From assembly GCA_030426345.1 (NCBI GenBank), contig JAUHYU010000007.1:1-64000 (forward strand): a stretch of 64,000 nt of DNA, given 5' to 3'. Positions 49,401-57,772 of the stretch are shown here, piece after piece. Every line of letters begins with the position of its first letter. Positions within the stretch are counted from its first letter, which is position 1. Source of the DNA: Bacteroidia bacterium. GTDB lineage: Bacteria > Bacteroidota > Bacteroidia > Cytophagales > Cyclobacteriaceae. The notes beneath the pieces are model-generated. The model searched no databases. It was not told where the DNA came from and was given only the letters and a program-made list of their open reading frames with translations. The translations under genes and the position numbers were made by a program.

Positions 49401-49603
49401 TAACCCTGGGGTATTCACTCAATCCTGAAATACTCAATGGAAACGACGTTATCAGATCCCTAAGGGTATTTGTTCAAGCGGACAATTACCTGACAATTAG
49501 TAAAAATCAGGGATTAGATCCCGAAGTAAATATTGACGGTACTACTGACAATAGGTCGTCTATGTTCAAAACATTGTCATTTGGACTCAACCTTGGATTC
49601 TAA
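46469..49603 (+). CDS. SusC/RagA-family TonB-dependent outer-membrane transporter
   Basis: 1,044 residues. The signal MKQQLLIVLLLWCCAVFTAK precedes a carboxypeptidase-regulatory-like domain (residues about 25-110, SGSVTSSEDGSTLPGVNV). The plug follows (about 115-235) with SVLKDASASALYGSRAANG, the SusC hallmark. The rest is a 22-strand beta-barrel ending in FKTLSFGLNLGF. It forms a lidded pair with the SusD protein 12 bases downstream. No sigma/anti-sigma pair, SusE/F protein or glycosidase is adjacent, so the ligand is unknown. It may be a peptide, glycan or other nutrient. Confidence 0.97.
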   Translation: MKQQLLIVLLLWCCAVFTAKGQGRMVSGSVTSSEDGSTLPGVNVIVKGTAIGTITDMAGNYSLEVASNESKLAFSFIGLETQEITIGTQSVIDVQMASDLKELNEVVVVAYGSQTKQALTGSVGVVDKETIKNQQIVSVGRALQGTTPGVNVISSTGQPGENPIIRIRGISSINASADPLIVLDGVVFNGNLNSISPGEIESMSVLKDASASALYGSRAANGVIMITTKSSSKSGEVKIDFNASYGFSQRAIPEYNFINANEYVKGAWEALKFEGEDIGNPNPSQYASDNLIDNLKYNPYGIPNPIDANGDLVDGANLLWETDWENELTRDQALRQDYSLSFSGGNNKTQYFVYGGYLDQEGQVITSKFERINARVNLESQLKNWLKVGTKTSFSYSDQNFPNQESSSFANNVQYIRSMSSIYPIYMRDDDGSLILDGEGNPEFDFGNSQQGRSVNVNRPVLKPSNLVATTQLNDLRRQQYYTNLNGYLDITFLKDFSFRTNLAYEMYLYDRFDYDNPDNGNGENVGGRVQRQKNITNSWTWYNQLNYDKYIGDHSFNVSFITEAYNYQYEYLNAQKTGFPFNGLQEFNAGASLEDISGYTDQHRMFSLLGRASYNYAGRYYAEVAIRADESSKFSEENRLGTFSSFGGSWVLNNEQFMENMPFSMLKLRASYGEIGNNRILQSNGDEEYFPYLDKFDVGYDDLDNSGIFFNYLANSTISWEKVNTFNIALDFGIMEDRLTGSIEWYTKTTEGLLFNRPLARSTGYPSIQENNGDMKNTGVELSLNSANVQTNRFTWNTGFNISFEKNEITKLSQDEIINGSKRLKVGTSIYEFYIKEWAGVDPEDGAAMWYMDEMDNDGEVIGRVTTKVYDNADRYEQGSALPKFRWGLSSNMKYAEFDFSFLFAGSHGGKVLDYDYAELMHGYGRMGYQLHEDVLDRWQQPGDITNVPRFDTGNSNVSQRSTNYLVDNSYIRLRNVTLGYSLNPEILNGNDVIRSLRVFVQADNYLTISKNQGLDPEVNIDGTTDNRSSMFKTLSFGLNLGF

Positions 49604-49615
49604 AAATTTAGTGAG

Positions 49616-51076
49616 ATGAGAACTATATATACATTAATTCATAAAAATATCTTGATAGTAGGGTTAATATCCATTGTCATGGGGTGTAATGATTTTCTTG
49701 AAGAACCAGAACCCACCACGGCTGTTTCTCAAGATCAGGTATTCGCCTCAGAGAATGGGGTGAGGGCTTACTTTAACGGCATATACCGCAACCTTAGAAG
49801 ACAATGGAAAAGCGTGGATGAAAAATCCGGTGGGAACACAGAAACTAGGGGGGTTGTCTCCTTAAATATTACCAGAGAAGTCAATGGTATTGATATGATC
49901 TTACCTAGCGGTTGGTATGACTATGACTATCAGCATGACAATAGGGGAGCCTTCTATACTAGAACGAAGTTTGTTTGGGATTTTCTGTATGAAACAGGCA
50001 ATCAAGCCAACATAATTGTAAAAGGTGTAGCTGAATCTGAGTTGTCAGAAAGTGCCAAAAAGAAATTTACAGCAGAGGCACGAGCCATACGGGCATGGGT
50101 ATATTTCAACTTAATCCGTGAATACCAATATAACTATGCAGTAGACCCTACAGCACCTGGTGTACCAATTTATACAGAACCCGCATCTATCGAAAGTGAG
50201 GGACATCCTCGCGCAACCGTTCAGGATGTGTATGATTTAATACTCGGTGATCTGGAATACGCTGTTCAAAATCTAGACCCTTCAGGGGAGAGGGTTTTGA
50301 AAAGTAATATAAACATCCATGTAGCCCAGGGTTTATTGGCACGTGTAAATCTGGAAATTGGCCAATGGGAAGCTGCAAAGAATGCCGCAATCGCAGCCCG
50401 AGATGGATATGATTTGGATGCTGAAAACTATAATGACGGATTTAACCAAATAGAAAACAATGAGTGGATTTGGGGCTTCCCACAAAGCAACGACCAAACC
50501 CTTTACTACAGCACACCCGCAGCCTTTTTCAACCATTTGGTTCCAGCTTACAATAGCGTTTATATCAATGACGATTTTGTGAATTTATTTTCTGAAACAG
50601 ATGTACGTAAACTATTTACGGCAGGGTTTTATGGTGGAAATCCCACAAGTTATTATTATTATATCACTACTAAGTTCATGATGAATGAGGACTTTTCTGA
50701 TGATTTTGTCATGATGCGATCTGCTGAAATGTATTTGATCGAAGCTGAAGCAAAAGCAGAATTGGATGAGGCAGATGCAGGAGATATTTTGTTTATGCTG
50801 CAATCCAATCGTGATCCTAATGCCGTAAAATCCGGTAATACAGGTCAAGATTTGATCGATGAAATATTGATCGAAAGACGAAAAGAACTTTATGGTGAAA
50901 TTGGTATTGGATATCTGGATCTCAAGCGAAGACAACTGCCATTAGTGAGGACAGGAAATCACCCTGAAGCATATCGGTTCAACTTTCCTGCTAACTCTAA
51001 AGTATTCACGTTGCGTATTCCCCAGTTGGAAATAGACTCCAATGAAAGCATCGGAGAAAGTGATCAAAATCCATGA
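49616..51076 (+). CDS. SusD/RagB-family nutrient-binding lipoprotein
   Basis: 486 residues. The lipobox VMGCNDFLEEPEPTT places the lipid on Cys24. FTAEARAIRAWVYFNLIREY is the conserved SusD helix, and PGVPIYTEPASIES and the C-terminal LIDEILIERRKELYGEIGIG are typical. It caps the SusC pore and delivers ligand. The RagB/SusD repeat helices are all present, so this looks functional. It is followed by a palindromic terminator. Confidence 0.96.
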   Translation: MRTIYTLIHKNILIVGLISIVMGCNDFLEEPEPTTAVSQDQVFASENGVRAYFNGIYRNLRRQWKSVDEKSGGNTETRGVVSLNITREVNGIDMILPSGWYDYDYQHDNRGAFYTRTKFVWDFLYETGNQANIIVKGVAESELSESAKKKFTAEARAIRAWVYFNLIREYQYNYAVDPTAPGVPIYTEPASIESEGHPRATVQDVYDLILGDLEYAVQNLDPSGERVLKSNINIHVAQGLLARVNLEIGQWEAAKNAAIAARDGYDLDAENYNDGFNQIENNEWIWGFPQSNDQTLYYSTPAAFFNHLVPAYNSVYINDDFVNLFSETDVRKLFTAGFYGGNPTSYYYYITTKFMMNEDFSDDFVMMRSAEMYLIEAEAKAELDEADAGDILFMLQSNRDPNAVKSGNTGQDLIDEILIERRKELYGEIGIGYLDLKRRQLPLVRTGNHPEAYRFNFPANSKVFTLRIPQLEIDSNESIGESDQNP

Positions 51077-51094
51077 AAAGAAATAATAACCCTT

Positions 51095-51132
51095 TAAATG
51101 ACAAAGCCGAGAATTCTCGGCTTTGTCATTTA
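51095..51132. terminator. 38-base perfect palindrome between susD and ridA
   Basis: The half-site TTAAATGACAAAGCCGAGA and its complement are centred on GAATTC with no loop. It sits between convergent genes, so it works as a bidirectional terminator. It has a GC-rich core and T/A-rich ends. Confidence 0.88.
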
Positions 51133-51528
51133 TTATCGTTCATAATTAACAATAGCCGTAACTTCAATCTCGACTAGTAATTCAGGACTAATAAGTTTCT
51201 GAACTTCCAGCATGCTTGCTGCTGGGCGGATTTCATCAAAAAACTCACTGTGCGCTTTGCCAACAGATTCCCAATAGCCAATATCTGTTACAAACATGCG
51301 CGTTCTTACTACATCTTCCAATCTTGCCCCAGCCAGTTCTAATATACTTTCTATCCTTTTAAAAATGTATCTGGCCTGCAAATAAGGATCGCTAAGCCCA
51401 TGGACTTTTCCATGTTCATCTGTAGCAGTGGTGCCGGCAACTTCTATCAGGTTGCCAACCTTTACCGCTCTGGAATATCCCACTAAATCTTCCCACTTAC
51501 TTGCGGAAGAGTAATTTTCCCTTTTCAA
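51133..51528 (-). CDS. RidA (YjgF/YER057c/UK114) family protein
   Basis: 131 residues if started at TTG 51528, which gives the family-like opening KRENYSSASKWEDLVGYSRA. The conserved core is VGNLIEVAGTTATDEHGKV, DVVRTRMFVTD and LEVQKLISPELLVEIEVTA. RidA proteins hydrolyse reactive enamine/imine intermediates from PLP enzymes. An ATG at 51564 would extend it. Either start overlaps the end of the ABC transporter gene, by 32 or 68 bases, suggesting translational coupling. Confidence 0.88.
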   Translation of the reverse strand: MKRENYSSASKWEDLVGYSRAVKVGNLIEVAGTTATDEHGKVHGLSDPYLQARYIFKRIESILELAGARLEDVVRTRMFVTDIGYWESVGKAHSEFFDEIRPAASMLEVQKLISPELLVEIEVTAIVNYER

Positions 51529-54500
51529 TTTTTTGCCTGAGTTGATAATCGCCAATTTTAACAAATAGTTTCAAAAATCTTTTTAGCACATCAAAATATA
51601 GAGCAATCAAAGCGACAATGACCATTACCCAAATGATTACTATATTAAACCAAAAAGTATCAAAATACCTTCCGCCAAAATACTTTTCAGGGGCATAATA
51701 AAATGTGCGGAAATTCCATGGATTTTCGGGCACTTTTGGCGTCGTATAGATAGGTGTAGTCTTCCTAATCAGCTTATTTCCAACCTCAAGTATAGAAACA
51801 AGACCTATGTTTTTCACCATCGAACGTACCTTTTCATTGGTGAAGGAATTTCTATACTCTAGCAATTCCTGTTCTAAATCCTTGTCTATAATTTCTCTCT
51901 TGAGCAGAGAATCCTTTTGATTTAAGGTGTTGTTTTTACGTAAAGTATACAACTGCTTTAGTGTGGTAATTTGCTCTTTTACAGATTGATACATAGAAGA
52001 ATCAAATCTTTGAGGAGTCAATCCTTCCCAATCTAAAAGTGCCTCTCGATCAAAATGTTTTAATTCATTTCTCAGCTCATACTTTATGAGGGCCAACTGA
52101 TTTGTGATGGATTCTTTAGGGGCTTCATTACGGAGTGCAGCACTGCACTCAGACAAATTAGTTTCCAAGTCCTTTAAGTAGAATGCCATCTTATAATCAG
52201 CATCGGCAATTATCTTGTCAAAAGGATAGAAATGCTTTTCGTATTCATTGTCCTTAAACTGTCGCACCATGATGGCTTCAAAAGCCCAGCGAGAAGTCAT
52301 CAATTCACCCAGCATCGGTACTTTTTCGCTAGAACTGATTTTTGGGTTTAAACGATCAAAATCAATCGCCACACCATTGAACATCAACTGCGGGATGAGG
52401 ATGACAGGTATCATTATATAAATCGTGATTACAGAGTTAAAACCGGAAGAGATGTTCAGTCCGACGAGATTAGCAAAACACGCACAAGAAAACAGCACAA
52501 ACCAATAAGTGAAAAACATGCCGTTAAACTCCAACAATAAATTTCCAACAAAGACAAAGGACAGGGTTTGAATAGCCGAAATTCCAAATAGAATAATTAC
52601 TTTGGAGCTTATGTAGCTAGAACGGCTCAAATTCAGGAACTCTTCGCGCTGCAAAATCCGTCGATCCTTAATAATCTCCTCCCCACTTACTGACAAGCCG
52701 ATAAAAAGGGCAACAATAATGCTCATCAGAAAATAGTACGGGACATTATCATTGTTGGCAAAGGTATACCCCAGTTCATTATCATTGCTTGGATCATAGT
52801 ATCGAATAAAATACCCGATGATCAATCCAAGTAAGGGTGCTTCCAAAAAATTTATAATTAAGTACTGTGTATTTTTCCATTTAGAAAGTATGTCGCGTTT
52901 GCAAAAAACTTTGAACTGATTAAATCTCGCAGGTATTTTAAAAATGGTAGCAGGAAGTGGAGTCACTTTATTTTCAATCTTTACCCGGTTATGCTTTCTA
53001 AAATTATCTCCCCATTCTTTGGGCGACATCCTGCGCTGATCGGTATATTTTCCGTATTCATTTACCACTCTGGTCTCTATGATATTGAATATTTGCTCCA
53101 CGCTAACATTGCCGCAGGTCATACACGAACCTTGGTCTCGCTGGATCATATTTACCACATCCCTGAAATATACGATCGCCTCTACGGGATCTCCATAATA
53201 AATTTGGTAGCCCCCTACATCTAGGAGTAGCAAATTGTCGAACATTTTAAAAATGTCGGAAGACGGCTGATGAATTGTCATGAAAACAAGCTTTCCTTTC
53301 AGCGAAAGTTCTTTCAGCAAATCCAGTATATTTTCAGAATCTCTGGAAGAAAGGCCAGAGGTTGGTTCATCCAAAAAGAGGATCGCCGGCTCACGCAACA
53401 GTTCCAATGCAATATTCAACCGCTTTCTCTGCCCACCACTGATCGTCTTGTTCAATGGATTTCCAACAGTCAGGTCTTTGGATTCATAAATCCCCAAAGT
53501 CTGTAAAGTATTTGTTACCAATCTATGCAACTCATCTTCATCGTACTCGGCAAAACTAAGTTTGGCAGCATAATACAGATTTTCGTAAACAGTCAGGTCT
53601 TCCATCAGTAAATCGTCCTGTGGTACATACCCTATCAACCCTTCCAGCTTTTTTGGTTCTTCATGGATATTTATACCATTTATGATAACTTCTCCATGTT
53701 TAGGCTTTATTTTTCCAATCAGAGTTTCGAGCAAGGTCGACTTGCCCGACCCACTAGCACCCATAATCCCTATCAGGTTACCTGACGTTTCATTGACATT
53801 GATATTGCGAAGACCAATTCTGCCCTGATTAAACTTCACCCAGATATCATCGGCAGTAAGCCTGATATTATTTACATCAAATGCTGCTTTAAACTGGCTA
53901 ACGACATTACTGTAGTAAATGGGTTGCAACTTACTACCGCGAATATTACTTCCCGTAGGAAGGACATAGTTATACCCACTTTTCAATGTTGACCCATTGA
54001 GAAAGTAGCTCACATCGCCAACATACCGTAAGATGTAATTTTCTATTTCAGGCAAGTACAGCACCACCATGTACCCGTAAAGGTTTGGCCGGATTATATG
54101 TTTACTACTGGCATAGTTAGCGCGATTTCCAGAGTCAACGATCAGCACATTTTCATTTAAAAGATCACCAACTGTGTTACCAACCACAAATTTTTTTATA
54201 CTGCTTACAACCTTGCTATCTATATGAAGGGTTTGACTAATGTAGAAGATGAGATTCTCATGACGTTCATTGAACTCGCCGCAAATATGCGACAATTCAA
54301 TCACCCGGAGGATCACGATAATTTTTTGAAAAAGTGAACTTTCTAAATTGATACGTTTACAGATGAGCATTATACTTGCCCATTCTTCCACAAATTCTTC
54401 TGTTTTGGGATTCATTTCTGCCCGATGGGAATCGCTAGGAGGGGGTTTGGCTACTACTTCTTCATTGGTAAAGTCATCAAATATCTTCAGATATTCTGCT

Positions 54501-54625
54501 ACACGCTCCCTGTTGGCTTGCCTGGAAACAATAAATTTTATACGTTCCCGGCACTCATCGTTTACACTCCCTTTGGCAACAATAGCAAAAAGACGAATAA
54601 TAGCCTTGAGTAGATATTCATTCAT
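51497..54625 (-). CDS. TerB-like / ABC ATPase / ABC-2 permease fusion protein
   Basis: 1,042 residues. Residues about 1-150 resemble TerB tellurite-resistance domains (LLKAIIRLFAIVAKGSVNDE). Residues about 265-480 are an ABC ATPase: Walker A GIMGASGSGKSTLLETLIG, signature ISGGQRKRLNIALELL, Walker B AILFLDEPTSGL and the H-loop TIHQPSSDIFKM. The rest is an ABC-2 (ABCG-type) permease with about six membrane helices, a long cytoplasmic loop and a cysteine motif GSCMTCGN. A half-transporter of this layout would dimerise. The cargo is unknown. Its end is overlapped by RidA. Confidence 0.92.
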   Translation of the reverse strand: MNEYLLKAIIRLFAIVAKGSVNDECRERIKFIVSRQANRERVAEYLKIFDDFTNEEVVAKPPPSDSHRAEMNPKTEEFVEEWASIMLICKRINLESSLFQKIIVILRVIELSHICGEFNERHENLIFYISQTLHIDSKVVSSIKKFVVGNTVGDLLNENVLIVDSGNRANYASSKHIIRPNLYGYMVVLYLPEIENYILRYVGDVSYFLNGSTLKSGYNYVLPTGSNIRGSKLQPIYYSNVVSQFKAAFDVNNIRLTADDIWVKFNQGRIGLRNINVNETSGNLIGIMGASGSGKSTLLETLIGKIKPKHGEVIINGINIHEEPKKLEGLIGYVPQDDLLMEDLTVYENLYYAAKLSFAEYDEDELHRLVTNTLQTLGIYESKDLTVGNPLNKTISGGQRKRLNIALELLREPAILFLDEPTSGLSSRDSENILDLLKELSLKGKLVFMTIHQPSSDIFKMFDNLLLLDVGGYQIYYGDPVEAIVYFRDVVNMIQRDQGSCMTCGNVSVEQIFNIIETRVVNEYGKYTDQRRMSPKEWGDNFRKHNRVKIENKVTPLPATIFKIPARFNQFKVFCKRDILSKWKNTQYLIINFLEAPLLGLIIGYFIRYYDPSNDNELGYTFANNDNVPYYFLMSIIVALFIGLSVSGEEIIKDRRILQREEFLNLSRSSYISSKVIILFGISAIQTLSFVFVGNLLLEFNGMFFTYWFVLFSCACFANLVGLNISSGFNSVITIYIMIPVILIPQLMFNGVAIDFDRLNPKISSSEKVPMLGELMTSRWAFEAIMVRQFKDNEYEKHFYPFDKIIADADYKMAFYLKDLETNLSECSAALRNEAPKESITNQLALIKYELRNELKHFDREALLDWEGLTPQRFDSSMYQSVKEQITTLKQLYTLRKNNTLNQKDSLLKREIIDKDLEQELLEYRNSFTNEKVRSMVKNIGLVSILEVGNKLIRKTTPIYTTPKVPENPWNFRTFYYAPEKYFGGRYFDTFWFNIVIIWVMVIVALIALYFDVLKRFLKLFVKIGDYQLRQKIEKGKLLFRK

Positions 54626-54710
54626 TCAGGGTTGGGAAAAATAGAAATTGAAAATAGTGAAAATATCCAAGAATAGATATTGGCAAAGAATCTTTTGCCC
54701 ATTCCAGAAA

Positions 54711-55472
54711 CTAAAACCCCGAGGAAAGTTGAACGGGTTTTAAATCAAAAGATTTGATAAATGCTTCACGGCCATTCCACAGTATCTTTACCCAAATATC
54801 CTCCTTACCGAGTACCTCCACACGATGGCCCTGAGAAACTACATCCACAACATCTGCTCCGGAAGATGGCCCCTTCATCAGGTACACATCTGAGGCAGTA
54901 ACAATGGCAAGGCTGCTCTCCCGTGCAAAATTATTGATCAACAATAAAACCAAAAGTAAAGTAACATAGACCATTCCCGGGAAACTGGATTGCATCCTGT
55001 TGTTTCTTTTTTGGTATAACATAATACTAAAAAATAAAACTACCAGACTGACCACCACAAGATCGATCTGTATCTGGTATTGGTGATATAAATTGAGAAA
55101 GAATTCTACATCGTCATAATTATACCCTAAAAGCTGGTGCCGATCAGCCAAGTTTTCCATCTTTTTTAGAGCTCGCTGGTTGTACGTTTGCAAGTAATAT
55201 AAATTAAGGTAATAAAGGGCCTGCGTATAGTCACCTAGCCCTTCTTTTATAAAAGCCATTTTTAGCAACATAGAAGCGGAAGCTTTATGATCAGAATTTT
55301 GAATTTCACTATAGAGTTCAAAGGACTGAGTATATTTTTTTTGTGCAAATAAAGAATCTGCAAGGATGAGTTTATCTTTGGCAGAATTAGAATACACTGA
55401 AAAACAAACACTTACGAAGCATATTGTAAATATTATGAATAATTTCGGCTTTCGACTTTGGCTTTTTATCAT
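54711..55472 (-). CDS. BatE-like TPR and SH3 membrane protein
   Basis: 253 residues. A membrane segment near the N-terminus (KPKLFIIFTICFVSVCFSVY) is followed by TPR-like repeats (about 35-110: LADSLFAQKKYTQSFELYSE, ALYYLNLYYLQT). Two more membrane helices come at about 135-185, then an SH3b domain (AIVTASDVYLMKGPSSGADV, VVDVVSQGHRVEVLGKEDIW). This TPR-TM-TM-SH3 layout is that of BatE, part of the aerotolerance (Bat) operon of Bacteroides. No other bat genes are here, so it is an orphan. Confidence 0.82.
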   Translation of the reverse strand: MIKSQSRKPKLFIIFTICFVSVCFSVYSNSAKDKLILADSLFAQKKYTQSFELYSEIQNSDHKASASMLLKMAFIKEGLGDYTQALYYLNLYYLQTYNQRALKKMENLADRHQLLGYNYDDVEFFLNLYHQYQIQIDLVVVSLVVLFFSIMLYQKRNNRMQSSFPGMVYVTLLLVLLLINNFARESSLAIVTASDVYLMKGPSSGADVVDVVSQGHRVEVLGKEDIWVKILWNGREAFIKSFDLKPVQLSSGF

Positions 55473-55487
55473 AAGGTTCTAAATTTG
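55457..55487 (+). promoter_or_regulatory. tRNA-Lys promoter, full Bacteroidota consensus
   Basis: TTTG at 55457-55460, exactly 19 bases, TAAATTTG at 55480-55487. This matches the consensus TTTG-N19-TAnnTTTG with no mismatch. The tRNA begins 47 bases downstream. Confidence 0.8.
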
Positions 55488-55533
55488 CACTCCAATTACG
55501 GAAACGGCCGATAAAAAATCAAGCAATTTCCAT

Positions 55534-55606
55534 GATTCCGTAGCTCAGTTGGTAGAGCATCTCCCTTTTAAGGAGAGGGTCCTGGGTTCGAGCCCCAGCG
55601 GGATCA
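55534..55606 (+). tRNA. tRNA-Lys (anticodon TTT)
   Basis: A 73-base cloverleaf: acceptor GATTCCG / CGGGATC (with one T-G pair), D-arm GCTCAGTTGGTAGAGC, anticodon stem TCTCC/GGAGA with loop CTTTTAA (anticodon TTT), T-arm CTGGGTTCGAGCCCCAG and discriminator A. CCA is not encoded. Confidence 0.97.
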
Positions 55607-55617
55607 CTTTTACATCA

Positions 55618-55646
55618 AACCCTTCAAATCTAAAATTTGGAGGGTT
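55618..55646 (+). terminator. Weak hairpin after tRNA-Lys
   Basis: AACCCTTCAAAT pairs with ATTTGGAGGGTT (one T-G) around a five-base loop. No clean T-run follows, so it may be an RNA processing or partial terminator signal. Confidence 0.45.
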
Positions 55647-55784
55647 GCTGGATAAGGCTAGTATACTTTTTTGATGTAGAATTTTCACACCGACTCAGAA
55701 AACACGCTAAAACGCACTTTTTAATGCTTATGCATCTGGATGTAACAATTCCTATTAGTTCAATTACTCTTAATTATTGTGTAT

Positions 55785-57459
55785 CTATTTGAATACAATC
55801 ATTTGATTATTCGAAATACCTTTACCATGAAAAGAAATCACATATACTCCGACCAAAACTTCTGGAAGCTTAATAGTATTGTCATTTAGAACTTCTCCTG
55901 TTGCAATCTCTCTACCCGTTGTTGAAAATAATTTCCATAGTGTTTGTGCTGGAATTCCATGAACCTTTATTTCATCTCCCAATGGAACAGGGTTTGGGAA
56001 AATGCGGATCTCAATATTTCTGAAATCTAATGGTACTATATTTACCTTCAGCTTCACATGTGTCCCATCAAAATCAGTTTGAGAGAGTCTATAATACATA
56101 TACGCGTTCGTAGAAAAAACAATCTCATCTTGAAACGAATAATAGGACACGCTTTGGGTCGTTCCCGCACCGGGTACGGTGGCAACTTCTTTGAAATTGA
56201 TGCCATCGAATGATTCTTCTATGGTAAAATAGTCATTGTTCAACTCGCTTGCAGTAGTCCATTTCAAGGAAACCACGGAACCATTGAGTACACTTTCAAA
56301 ATCCAGTAGGGTAATTGGCAGAGTAGCACATCCTACGCCACAGCACCCCCCACCTCCGGCAGTGCAATCGCCTCCATCACCTGTAGGGTCACTACCATCA
56401 AAATCACCGTCTACAACGAAAGTTCCACCGTCCACGTCGACATCACCACCCCCAGTATTATCGAAATCACCATCTACATCAATCAGTCCACCACTTCCAA
56501 CATTCACGTTTCCATTTCCTGAATTATCGAAATCCCCCTGGATATTGATTGTTCCATTATTATATACATCGAGAATTTCATTTCCTGCATTGTCGAAATC
56601 ACCGGTAACAATAACATCGGAGTCGTCTATATACCATTCATTATTGGTGACACTGCCCCTCACATTCATTTGTGTATTTCCAGTTAAGGTAAACGATCCT
56701 CCTCCATTCATCTTAAGTGCGTCAGCATCATTAGGCCCGGCATTTCCCGTGCCCGAATTTATAGTTGAATTGTCAAACGAAACATCACCAGACTGAATAG
56801 TTAATAACCCCGCAGCATCTAATGTAGAATTGGAGAACGATGTATTTTTAATAGTAGCTGTAGTTCCGGCATCGATATCTGCTCCAGAAATAGTATTAGT
56901 TCCATTGGTTGTAGAAAATGATGTTCCCGCAGTAAATGTGCCTCCACTGATTGTAGCATCTTCAAGTTGGATATTGGATACTACCAGCAGCAATTACACT
57001 CGTCCCAGTCATTTCCAAAGACGATACATTTGTAGACCAATTGGTTACCCCTGTAAATGAACTGTTATTTATCTCTACATCACTTCCCGAAATACCAACA
57101 TTTCCATTGGGGCTGATGGCTATCGTTACCCCTTCGATTGTCAGGCTACCCCCACCTCCGGTCGAGAAGCTGCCCGTATTGTATGTTCCCCCATTAACAG
57201 TATTTGTTGATCCGTTAGCATCGGCTAAGCCTCCTAAATTAAATGTGGCACCAGTCCCATTTAATGTTCCTCCTCCTCTTACAGTTAATGTTCCAGTAAC
57301 AGTTACAACCACTCCAGGATTGACTGTTAGAGTGGAACCATTTAAAATCAGGTTTCCTGTAGTGGTACAATTACTGCTGATTGTGCCTGAAGTCGGGCAC
57401 TGGGACATGAGGTTGGTGCTCCAAAGCAGAGCCAGCACGGCGAATAATAATTTGGTCAT
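55785..57459 (-). pseudogene. T9SS type A sorting-domain repeat protein, frame-split by a 7-base tandem duplication
   Basis: Two reading frames (57459-56962 and 56993-55785) make one protein. TTGGATA is present twice in tandem (56967-56980). Removing one copy restores a 555-residue frame through GSIQLEDATISGG. The parent has a signal (MTKLLFAVLALLWSTNLMSQ), a Gly/Thr/Asn-rich repeat region likely folding as a beta-helix, and four GDFDN repeats (about 360-440 in the joined numbering). A cysteine-rich linker (TAGGGGCCGVGC) and a C-terminal T9SS sorting domain (IRIFPNPVPLGDEIKVHG) follow. It would be exported and anchored at the surface. The 7-base repeat could be an on/off switch or a decaying gene. 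Confidence 0.85.
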
Positions 57460-57504
57460 TTTAGTAATTGGTTGATAATAAAAATATAGTCTCGCCGAAT
57501 AAAA

Positions 57505-57535
57505 AAACCCAAAGCACTTTACAGTCTTTGGGTTT
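57505..57535 (-). terminator. Terminator of tRNA-Arg
   Basis: Read on the minus strand, AAACCCAAAG and CTTTGGGTTT form a stem of ten pairs with an 11-base loop, followed by a run of T residues. It lies 26 bases after the tRNA-Arg 3' end. Confidence 0.75.
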
Positions 57536-57560
57536 ATATTTTGTAGCTCAACAATAAAAG

Positions 57561-57632
57561 TGGCCTCGCTAAGAATCGAACTTAGATCTAGAGTTTAGGA
57601 AACTCCTATTCTATCCATTGAACTACGAGGCC
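57561..57632 (-). tRNA. tRNA-Arg (anticodon CCT)
   Basis: A 72-base cloverleaf on the minus strand. Acceptor GGCCTCG/CGAGGCC, D-arm GTTCAATGGATAGAAT, anticodon stem GGAGT/ACTCT with loop TTCCTAA (anticodon CCT, reads AGG), T-arm CTAAGTTCGATTCTTAG, discriminator A. A -7 box TATTTTTG lies upstream at 57647-57654. Confidence 0.96.
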
Positions 57633-57646
57633 TTCAAATTGGATCG

Positions 57647-57654
57647 CAAAAATA
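57647..57654 (-). promoter_or_regulatory. tRNA-Arg -7 box
   Basis: On the minus strand TATTTTTG matches TAnnTTTG, 14 bases before the tRNA. Confidence 0.5.
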
Positions 57655-57772
57655 ATGAAAATTTTATTCCCATAGCAATTTTACATTTCATAAAATAACT
57701 ATGGTCCACTAGGCTTTATTTTGCAATACTAGTATTATCTAACTTTCTTTGCAGGATATTTTAATATCAAAA

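Noticed and set aside
56236-56796. 186-codon Pro/Ser-rich plus-strand frame
   Set aside because: Antisense of the Gly/Asp-rich repeats of the T9SS protein; its composition is a by-product of those repeats.
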